Shown: positions 1 to 5,228 of the stretch, one piece after another
Numbering within the stretch: position 1 is the stretch's first letter
How the letters are laid out: each line of letters begins with the position of its first letter
NCBI GenBank assembly: GCA_005883855.1
Contig: VBAU01000180.1
Span: forward strand, 1 to 5,243
Origin: Bacteroidota bacterium
GTDB taxonomy: Bacteria > Bacteroidota > Bacteroidia > Chitinophagales > Chitinophagaceae
Length of the DNA: 5,243 nucleotides
Direction: 5' to 3'
Notes under the pieces: model-generated
What the model was told of the DNA's origin: nothing
The model's input: the letters and a program-made list of their open reading frames with translations, nothing else
The model's database searches: none
Translations under genes and position numbers: made by a program

Positions 1-156
1 GTTTCAATCAATCACAAGTTTTTCCGCAATCGTCAAACTGACGTTTCATACATTCAATCTCAGAAACCTGAGTCGACGCTTCTCGTCGTTTCGAATCAAT
101 GTCAAACCGACACTTCATATCATCCATCATTATCGCGGTTTTTCTCTTGTTCAATC
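1..156 (+). repeat. Direct repeat, left copy (matches 5073-5228)
   Basis: Every base of 1-156 is identical to 5073-5228, offset 5072 bp. The match starts at the first base of the window, so it may extend further left. It is 3' UTR sequence, not LTR. It shows that the window covers slightly more than one period of a tandem or circular element. Confidence 0.95.
31..88 (+). other. Cluster of three perfect 5-bp hairpins in the 3' UTR
   Basis: Three short perfect inverted repeats follow each other. They are CGTCA/TGACG with loop AAC (31-43), CTCAG/CTGAG with loop AAAC (59-72), and CGACG/CGTCG with loop CTTCT (74-88). The same three are present in the second copy at 5103-5160. Each is individually weak, but their clustering in an otherwise G-poor, structure-poor UTR suggests a local folded RNA element. 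Function is unknown; packaging, stability or 3'-end formation are possible. Chance is not excluded. Confidence 0.4.
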
Positions 157-335
157 CATCTCGTTCAATCTCATCTCGATTCACTTTCATCATCATCATC
201 ATCAATTGGAGGTTTTTCAGCAGGTGTAAGTCCTGCAGGCCTGTCATTTACACAACGGCTCTCATCAGAGATTTTTCCTCCACGTCCTCATCTCAAATCC
301 AAATCGAATCGCATCAGCTGCACATCTTCATTTTC

Positions 336-346
336 AAAGGAGGGAA
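336..346 (+). other. Polypurine tract (plus-strand primer site)
   Basis: AAAGGAGGGAA is an 11-base uninterrupted purine run that ends exactly one base before the TG of the LTR, following pyrimidine-rich DNA. In LTR retrotransposons this RNase H-resistant tract primes plus-strand DNA synthesis and always lies immediately 5' of the 3' LTR. Its position shows that the LTR at 347-500 is, with respect to the upstream sequence, a 3' LTR. Confidence 0.85.
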
Positions 347-357
347 TGTTGGAACTG

Positions 358-370
358 GAAACTTCCAGAA
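358..370 (+). promoter_or_regulatory. Heat-shock element 1 (GAA-TTC-GAA)
   Basis: GAAacTTCcaGAA is a perfect match to the three-unit heat-shock factor site, with alternating GAA and TTC at 2-nt spacing. An additional GAA lies at 352-354. It sits at the 5' end of the LTR, about 70 bp upstream of the TATA box. Together with the second site it forms a 13-bp inverted repeat with one mismatch. Confidence 0.65.
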
Positions 371-403
371 ACATTTAATTCTTCTATTTCTCGATTCTTC
401 TAC

Positions 404-416
404 TTCTGGAAGGTTC
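404..416 (+). promoter_or_regulatory. Heat-shock element 2 (TTC-GAA-TTC)
   Basis: TTCtgGAAggTTC is a second perfect three-unit heat-shock factor site, in opposite orientation to the first and only about 25 bp upstream of the TATA box. Extra TTC units at 395-397 and 398-400 precede it. The position is ideal for trimeric heat-shock factor binding to an LTR promoter. Binding has not been shown here. Confidence 0.65.
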
Positions 417-440
417 TGTTACACACATATACGGCAAGTC

Positions 441-448
441 TATATAAA
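441..448 (+). promoter_or_regulatory. TATA box of the LTR promoter
   Basis: TATATAAA matches the core promoter consensus and lies 95 bp into the LTR, followed by a GC-containing stretch and a CTATAGAATAAT region that could hold the start site. It is on the same strand as gag-pol, about 60 bp upstream of the primer-binding site, which is where a retrotransposon promoter must be. Confidence 0.8.
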
Positions 449-470
449 GGCCACGTAGCCCCTTCTATAG

Positions 471-482
471 AATAATAATAAT
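471..482 (+). promoter_or_regulatory. Possible poly(A) signal in R
   Basis: AATAATAATAAT resembles the AAUAAA-like, A/U-rich efficiency and positioning elements of fungal 3' ends. In the 3' LTR it would lie just downstream of the presumed start site, so it could direct polyadenylation of the genomic RNA. No exact AATAAA is present. The call rests only on composition and position. Confidence 0.3.
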
Positions 483-500
483 CCGTTCTAAAATCCAACA

Positions 501-512
501 GGTTATGAGCCC
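501..512 (+). other. Primer-binding site for a half initiator tRNA-Met
   Basis: GGTTATGAGCCC directly follows the LTR. Its complement, GGGCUCAUAACC, is the anticodon stem-loop (CAU anticodon) of eukaryotic initiator tRNA-Met, not the usual tRNA 3' acceptor end. Drosophila copia and yeast Ty5 are known to prime from a 5' half of tRNA-iMet cleaved in the anticodon stem; this element appears to use the same mode. Complementarity may extend past 512, but that depends on the host tRNA sequence, which I cannot check. Confidence 0.85.
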
Positions 513-528
513 GGGTTTGACGCTCTAG
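505..528 (+). promoter_or_regulatory. Upstream ORF of 7 codons overlapping the primer-binding site
   Basis: ATG at 505-507 opens a frame reading M-S-P-G-L-T-L and stopping at TAG 526-528, 30 nt before the Gag-Pol start. It is the first ATG after the TATA box, so every genomic RNA should contain it. It has G at -3. Its ATG is the complement of the primer tRNA's CAU anticodon, so the codon is fixed by the priming mechanism. It could lower Gag-Pol translation unless bypassed or masked by the annealed primer. This is an inferred regulatory role. Confidence 0.45.
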
Positions 529-558
529 CAATCAACAAATCCAAAGCGCTTCATTAAC

Positions 559-3500
559 ATGTCTGCAACAGCTACAACATCCCGTCGCCCTCGAACAGTA
601 CCATCCGCATCCAACAACATTACTCTCAACCAACTCCATCCCACTCAACTCGCACTTCCTAAATTCGATTTCCCTTCTTTTAAACCCGAGAATTATCGCA
701 CCTGGTCTCACATGGCAAGGATCTTCTTCGTCCAACATGAACTCTTCGATATTGTTAATGGCAACGTACCCAATCCCGCAGGCGACGTCATTCCCAAAGT
801 TCACGACGGCCTTGTCCGACTTGCCGACGGATCCATCCTCCAAGGCGACCCTACACCTACATGGTCAGATGAACAAAGACGTATTTGGGATTGGAACCGT
901 CGTCATGGCTTGGCATATGGCTTCATTATGAAATCCCTCACCGACAATCCCGCGGCATACTCCAAAGTCATTGATTGCAAAACGGCACATGACGTATGGG
1001 AAACATTGGCCAAGGAATATGGTCAAAGCAGCAACGTCGTCCTTCGTGTCCTAGAAGCCCAACTGTCAACATTATTCAAGAAGGATGATACCTCAATGGC
1101 CGAACACGTCGACACATACTCCCAACTCATCGAACAGATCAATTACCATCTCCAATCAGAAGAAAAATGGTCCAACGAAAGGATCAATCGAACCTTCTTT
1201 GGCACCCTCAGCATTGACAAATGGGGTTCATATGAAGATGGCCTCGGTGAATCAATCAAAACCATGATCCCTTCTGAGCTATATGCAATGATAAAAGCCC
1301 GCGATGCAGCAAAGAAACAAAGCGCTCAAAAAGAATCCTCGATCATAACAACGACAACCGTCAACAACGAAGCCAATTTCACAAAGCATCATAACGGCGG
1401 TCGACGACGTGGCAAACAAGGTAAATCCTACAGAAACCAGCCCTACGATCAGAACAGACGCCCAAGCAGAGAATACATTGCGAAAATGAAACAAGAACAT
1501 GGCGACAATTATGTCGAATGTCGATATTGTCATTGGCCTGGTCATACAATCGATTCTTGTAAAAAGCGTCGTAACAAGGAAAGCAAACCAAATTACACTC
1601 CAAAGAAAGGCTGGTCCCATGTCAATCAGCACCGTCCTCAAAATCAGAATCATCAAAACGAGAATTACCATCCCATATTCAACGGCGGAAACGGCGGAAA
1701 CGGCGGTAACATCGCCAATATTACAGAACATCAAGCTTTTTCGATCGAACATGCACCTGATCCATACCTATGGTCAGTCGATTCATCTTGCAATATTCAT
1801 CTTACTCCATTCAAAAACCGCCTTCTCAATTATAGAAGTTACCCCGTCAAGGATCGTGTGGAAGGAGTCAAAGGGGAATTCTGTGATGTTCTGGGCATCG
1901 GATCTGTCCAATTAAACGATTCAAATGGCACAAGACACATCATACATGATGTTCTCTATGCACCTGATTCCAGACGAGCCCTCCTGTCCTTCTCAAAGCT
2001 AATGCGAGATCACAAATTCGAAATCCAATTTGTCCGAAGATTCGATCCGAGCAATTTCTACTTGACGTCAGCGAAATCAGGCCTCAAATTGCCAGGACGC
2101 ACCATCAATGACCTCTTCCATGTCTGGGAACCGAAATCGGCGCAGGTTGCCCTCATTACGACGAGAGGCATGGCCGCAAAGCGTCTTTATGACGGTGATG
2201 TCAATGATCCAGAAAGCACTGGAAAATTTTCTCCGAAGTCACACGACTCTCAGCCAATCAGAATGCATGAATCCGAAAGATTATATCAGCACAGTCAGGA
2301 TCACCAAAATCCTCACTCACCGACGCAATCACCTTCAGCTTCACACCACGCTCCAAATCCCGTTCAAAACGATACATCCATCAACGCCTTCCATCTATGG
2401 CATCGCAGACTTGGTCATACAGCATTTCGCACCCTCAAAAACCTTGGATTCATCACAAATACAAACAAACATCAATCCTTTTGCGAAGCATGCGCCTTTG
2501 GAAAGCAAACCCGTCTTCCATACCGTCAATATGAACACAACACCCCAAGACGCCTCTGGCGCGTTCACTCGGATATGTCCGGTATCCAAGAACTTTCAAT
2601 TGACGGAAAGAAGTATTTCATCACCTTCATTGACGATTTTTCACGATACTGCTGGATCTACTTTACCCCCCACAAGGATGCCAAAACGATTCGCGATATC
2701 TACGAAATATGGCGCGCCGATGCAGAAAACAAGGCCGGCGAACCGGTCTCCTACCTCCAAACCGACGTAGGCGGCGAATATCAAAAACAAATGGCAGAAA
2801 TCCTGAAAACAAGCGGCGTTACACATCTCAAATCACCTCCTTATTCTCATGAATCGAATGGACTTGCTGAACGTCAGAATCGAACCCTCAAAGACACAGC
2901 AAGAACTTTACTACATCAAGCACATCTACCCTCATCATTCTGGACCAAAGCTGTCCAAGCTGCTTGCCAAATTCGAAATCGGTTGCCTCATTCAAACCTT
3001 CAAGGAATCAGTCCACATGAAGCATTCTTCAACGAACAACCTTCACTCGATCATTTTCGCATTTTCGGTTCGCTCTGCTACATCCACATTCCAGAGGAAC
3101 GTCGCCCTGCACAGTCTGCATGGAATGATCGAGCTACGAAAGGCATTATCGTCGGATATCCTTCTACTACCCTATATGAATACTACGATCTCACGCGACG
3201 CAAATTTGGCACAGAGCACAACATCACTATTCACGAAAACGACTTCATGGTGCCTCAAGATTTCAATCCTTCAGCTTCATCTCAACCAGCGGCTCCTCAA
3301 TCATCAAATCCTCCTGATCCTCCAACTCCAAAACCGCTGTACGATATGATCGTTGTTCAGAATCCACCCAAAATCGTCAATTCTACCGTCAAACCTACCA
3401 ACGAGAAGCCCACATATGAAGTCGCTATTCAAGGGCCGGACAGAGATCAATGGATCAAAGCAATGAACGAAGAGATCAGAAGCATCGAGCAAAATCAGAC

Positions 3501-4929
3501 CTGGCGCCTCGTCAAGCTTCCACCTGGCAGAAAAGCCATTGGTGTCAAATGGGTTCTCACGGTTAAGCGCGATGCTAAAGGTGCTATTATCAAATACAAA
3601 GCAAGGCTAGTAGCAAAAGGCTATTCTCAAGAATTCGGCTTCGATTTCGATGAAACGTATGCTCCCGTTGTCAGAATCGAGCATGTTCGTATCCTATTCG
3701 CCCTTGCGGCATTTTTCAACTTACCTGTTGTTCATCTCGACGCGAAAAACGCGTTCCTTCACGGCAACAGCGATTTTGCAATCCATGTCAAGCAACCTCC
3801 TGGATTCGAGAATCCCGCATATCCGGAATTCGTTCTTCTTCTTCTCAAATCACTATACGGTCTCAAACAAGCATCCCGTATCTGGTATCTTGCTCTTTAC
3901 GACGCAATCATCAATCTTGGCTTCGAATCTAGCGAATTCGACCCCTGTATCTTCATCTCACAGCAACGGCATCTTCTCCTTGCAATTTATGTCGATGATA
4001 TTCTAGTCATGGGCCCTCAATCCAAATGCGATGAATTCGCCAATCAACTAAGCCATCAATTCCGAATCACAAATCAAGGTCACGTATCTTCATTCCTTGG
4101 CATCAACATCGAGCGCCGTGATGGCATGATTCTTCTCAATCAAATCGGCTACATCAATCGAATGGCACAGCGCTTCCAACTCGAATCATGCAATCCAACA
4201 TTCACTCCGATGGATCATTCATTGCCACTCCTGAAAGCGGATTCACAATCACAAATGGCCGACGATACTCTCTACAGAGAATTAACTGGAAGTCTCAATC
4301 ATCTCGCAATTTGCACGCGTCCAGACACTTCTCTTTCCATCTCCAAAATGTCACAGTTCAATCAAGACCCCACAGTCACTCATCAAAATGCAGCTCGGCG
4401 AATTCTCAAATATGCCATATCCACCAAGCACTATTCGATCAAATACGGCGGCATCAACAAATCACTTCGAATCGATGGCTATGCCGATGCAGACTGGGGA
4501 TCCAACCTTGTCGATCGAAAATCTACAACAGGCTACATATTCATGATGAATGGCGGTCCAATCTCATGGACATCACGGAAGCAAACCACTGTGGCACTGT
4601 CAACAATGGAAGCAGAATACATGGCCCTGTCTGACGCTACACGCGAAATGCTGGCACATCTCACATTTTTCCAAACCCTTTCAATCGAGCTGCCAATCCC
4701 TGTCCTCTACACAGACAATGAAGCTGCCGAATCCATCGCAAAACGCGAGCCAGAATATCAACGATCCAAGCACATCGATATTCGATATCACTTCCTTCGA
4801 GATTACCTCGAAAAAGGGACTTTCAACATCAAACACGTCCCCGGCACTGAACAAATTGCCGATATTCTCACAAAACCCCTTCCAAGAATCAAACATCAAG
4901 CAATTGTGCAAGCTCTACGCCTTAACTAG
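559..4929 (+). CDS. Gag-Pol polyprotein of a Ty1/copia retrotransposon
   Basis: This single intact 1456-residue ORF encodes everything needed for particle formation, reverse transcription and integration. Gag has a UBN2-like capsid region (about 35-250; FDFPSFKPENYRTW, TAHDVWETL), a basic stretch (about 280-310) and one CCHC zinc knuckle (C321, C324, H329, C334). Protease is at about 400-530, with D408 in VDSSCNIHLT. The pre-integrase zinc site uses H615, H620, C642 and C645. The integrase core has D672, D736 and E771, followed by a C-terminal KGIIVGY motif (861-867) and a Pro/Ser-rich linker (about 904-926). RT runs from about 980, with KARLVAKG, D1061 in LDAKNAF, SLYGLKQAS and YVDD (1144-1147). 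RNase H has D1310, E1351/E1353, D1386 and the late KHIDIRYHFLRD motif. The start has A at -3 and no in-frame upstream alternative. There is no frameshift or stop between gag and pol. Oddities are DSS for DSG in the protease and a one-residue shorter D-E spacing in integrase. Family assignment is certain; activity is inferred. Confidence 0.97.
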   Translation: MSATATTSRRPRTVPSASNNITLNQLHPTQLALPKFDFPSFKPENYRTWSHMARIFFVQHELFDIVNGNVPNPAGDVIPKVHDGLVRLADGSILQGDPTPTWSDEQRRIWDWNRRHGLAYGFIMKSLTDNPAAYSKVIDCKTAHDVWETLAKEYGQSSNVVLRVLEAQLSTLFKKDDTSMAEHVDTYSQLIEQINYHLQSEEKWSNERINRTFFGTLSIDKWGSYEDGLGESIKTMIPSELYAMIKARDAAKKQSAQKESSIITTTTVNNEANFTKHHNGGRRRGKQGKSYRNQPYDQNRRPSREYIAKMKQEHGDNYVECRYCHWPGHTIDSCKKRRNKESKPNYTPKKGWSHVNQHRPQNQNHQNENYHPIFNGGNGGNGGNIANITEHQAFSIEHAPDPYLWSVDSSCNIHLTPFKNRLLNYRSYPVKDRVEGVKGEFCDVLGIGSVQLNDSNGTRHIIHDVLYAPDSRRALLSFSKLMRDHKFEIQFVRRFDPSNFYLTSAKSGLKLPGRTINDLFHVWEPKSAQVALITTRGMAAKRLYDGDVNDPESTGKFSPKSHDSQPIRMHESERLYQHSQDHQNPHSPTQSPSASHHAPNPVQNDTSINAFHLWHRRLGHTAFRTLKNLGFITNTNKHQSFCEACAFGKQTRLPYRQYEHNTPRRLWRVHSDMSGIQELSIDGKKYFITFIDDFSRYCWIYFTPHKDAKTIRDIYEIWRADAENKAGEPVSYLQTDVGGEYQKQMAEILKTSGVTHLKSPPYSHESNGLAERQNRTLKDTARTLLHQAHLPSSFWTKAVQAACQIRNRLPHSNLQGISPHEAFFNEQPSLDHFRIFGSLCYIHIPEERRPAQSAWNDRATKGIIVGYPSTTLYEYYDLTRRKFGTEHNITIHENDFMVPQDFNPSASSQPAAPQSSNPPDPPTPKPLYDMIVVQNPPKIVNSTVKPTNEKPTYEVAIQGPDRDQWIKAMNEEIRSIEQNQTWRLVKLPPGRKAIGVKWVLTVKRDAKGAIIKYKARLVAKGYSQEFGFDFDETYAPVVRIEHVRILFALAAFFNLPVVHLDAKNAFLHGNSDFAIHVKQPPGFENPAYPEFVLLLLKSLYGLKQASRIWYLALYDAIINLGFESSEFDPCIFISQQRHLLLAIYVDDILVMGPQSKCDEFANQLSHQFRITNQGHVSSFLGINIERRDGMILLNQIGYINRMAQRFQLESCNPTFTPMDHSLPLLKADSQSQMADDTLYRELTGSLNHLAICTRPDTSLSISKMSQFNQDPTVTHQNAARRILKYAISTKHYSIKYGGINKSLRIDGYADADWGSNLVDRKSTTGYIFMMNGGPISWTSRKQTTVALSTMEAEYMALSDATREMLAHLTFFQTLSIELPIPVLYTDNEAAESIAKREPEYQRSKHIDIRYHFLRDYLEKGTFNIKHVPGTEQIADILTKPLPRIKHQAIVQALRLN
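1681..1710 (+). repeat. 9-bp tandem repeat encoding Gly-Gly-Asn
   Basis: AACGGCGGA occurs twice, followed by AACGGCGGT and AAC, giving N-G-G-N-G-G-N-G-G-N in the linker between the Gag zinc knuckle and the protease (residues 375-384). In-frame 9-bp units make length change by slippage harmless. It is probably a flexible spacer, and the linker also has to hold the Gag/protease cleavage site. Copy number is likely to vary between family members. Confidence 0.8.
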
Positions 4930-4951
4930 GAGTTTTTCCGTTTTCAATCAA

Positions 4952-4982
4952 ATCCTGCGCAGGATCCTGGGCGGACGCGTCC
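4952..4982 (+). repeat. Cluster of three overlapping or adjacent perfect palindromes after the stop codon
   Basis: ATCCTGCGCAGGAT (4952-4965, 14 bp), CAGGATCCTG (4960-4969) and GGACGCGTCC (4973-4982) are all perfect self-complementary sequences. They form a GC-rich island beginning 22 bp after the stop in an otherwise AT/C-rich UTR. In RNA such loop-less palindromes favour intermolecular pairing, and in DNA they could be protein-binding sites. Function is unknown. Confidence 0.6.
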
Positions 4983-5007
4983 TACTCATCCTACTCATTC
5001 TATTCAT
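4981..5007 (+). repeat. Three-copy 9-bp tandem repeat
   Basis: CCTACTCAT is present twice in tandem, followed by a degenerate third unit TCTATTCAT. It is part of the simple C/T/A-rich 3' UTR. Replication slippage by reverse transcriptase is the likely origin. Confidence 0.7.
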
Positions 5008-5072
5008 CAATCAATATTATCAAAATACACGGTTTTTTCTCTCCTTCATCCTTCATTCTTCATCAATCTGGT

Positions 5073-5228
5073 GTTTCAATCAATCACAAGTTTTTCCGCA
5101 ATCGTCAAACTGACGTTTCATACATTCAATCTCAGAAACCTGAGTCGACGCTTCTCGTCGTTTCGAATCAATGTCAAACCGACACTTCATATCATCCATC
5201 ATTATCGCGGTTTTTCTCTTGTTCAATC
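5073..5228 (+). repeat. Direct repeat, right copy (matches 1-156)
   Basis: It is identical to 1-156. After 5228 the two copies stop aligning simply: positions 5229-5243 can be matched to about 171-194 only by assuming a 14-bp gap (between two GTTCAATC copies at 149-156 and 163-170) and two smaller gaps of about 5 and 2 bp. The net difference of 21 bp lies in low-complexity TCATC sequence. Confidence 0.95.

Larger units (their letters stand above)
1..335 (+). other. 3' UTR of an element copy, upstream of the LTR
   Basis: Positions 1-156 are identical to 5073-5228, which lie downstream of the gag-pol stop codon, and the stretch runs directly into a polypurine tract and LTR. It is therefore the end of an element's 3' UTR rather than host DNA. 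The + strand is G-poor and pyrimidine-rich. It contains three small perfect hairpins (31-88), a degenerate 19-bp direct repeat (32-50 and 101-119, three mismatches), two TTCAATC copies around 149-170, a (CAT)5 microsatellite (188-202), and an inverted repeat GCAGG/CCTGC (220-236). I see no convincing gene: the open frame from 99 runs through the polypurine tract into the LTR and is judged non-coding. Confidence 0.8.
347..500 (+). repeat. Long terminal repeat (154 bp), shared between upstream and downstream element sequence
   Basis: It begins TGTTGG and ends CCAACA, a perfect 6-bp terminal inverted repeat of the TG...CA type needed by integrase. The left edge abuts a polypurine tract and the right edge abuts the primer-binding site with no gap, so both borders are fixed by independent signals. 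Inside are two perfect three-unit heat-shock elements (358-370 and 404-416), a TATA box (441-448) and an A/T-rich AATAATAATAAT run (471-482). It is short for a copia LTR. Only one LTR is in the window, so LTR-LTR divergence dating is impossible. Transcription probably starts around 470-480, about 30 bp after the TATA box, leaving a short R-U5; this is inferred, not seen. Confidence 0.9.

Noticed and set aside
188..202. (CAT)5 run as a possible CRISPR or satellite array
   Set aside because: It is a five-unit trinucleotide microsatellite in a eukaryotic retroelement UTR, with no spacers or longer repeat unit.
225..231. Splice-donor-like TGTAAGT in the upstream 3' UTR
   Set aside because: There is no matching branch point or acceptor that would make sense with the gag-pol layout, and it also forms the loop of a GCAGG/CCTGC inverted repeat.
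99..458. 119-codon forward ORF in the upstream region
   Set aside because: It crosses the 3' UTR, polypurine tract and most of the LTR including the TATA box, and its composition reflects T/C-rich DNA. No domain is recognised.
459..463. CCCCT stress-response element (STRE) core in the LTR
   Set aside because: It is only five bases and lies downstream of the TATA box; it is not supportable alone.
1..500. A larger LTR of about 500 bp starting at the window edge (TGTTTCAATC seen at 5072) and ending at 500
   Set aside because: No purine tract precedes 5072, while a textbook polypurine tract (336-346) directly precedes TGTTGG at 347, which matches CCAACA at 495-500 as a perfect terminal inverted repeat. 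The short LTR explains both borders.
1279..1752. 157-codon reverse-strand ORF opposite gag
   Set aside because: It lies wholly antisense to the conserved Gag region, has no recognisable motif, and is rich in residues expected from reading the complement of the gag codons.
2108..2770. 220-codon forward ORF in another frame over the protease-integrase linker
   Set aside because: It is a shadow of the Gag-Pol frame, which carries the zinc site and catalytic integrase residues across the same bases.
4550..5113. 187-codon forward ORF overlapping RNase H and the 3' UTR, considered as a possible accessory gene
   Set aside because: The overlapped frame holds the conserved RNase H motifs, and the tail beyond 4929 is low-complexity UTR with no recognised domain.
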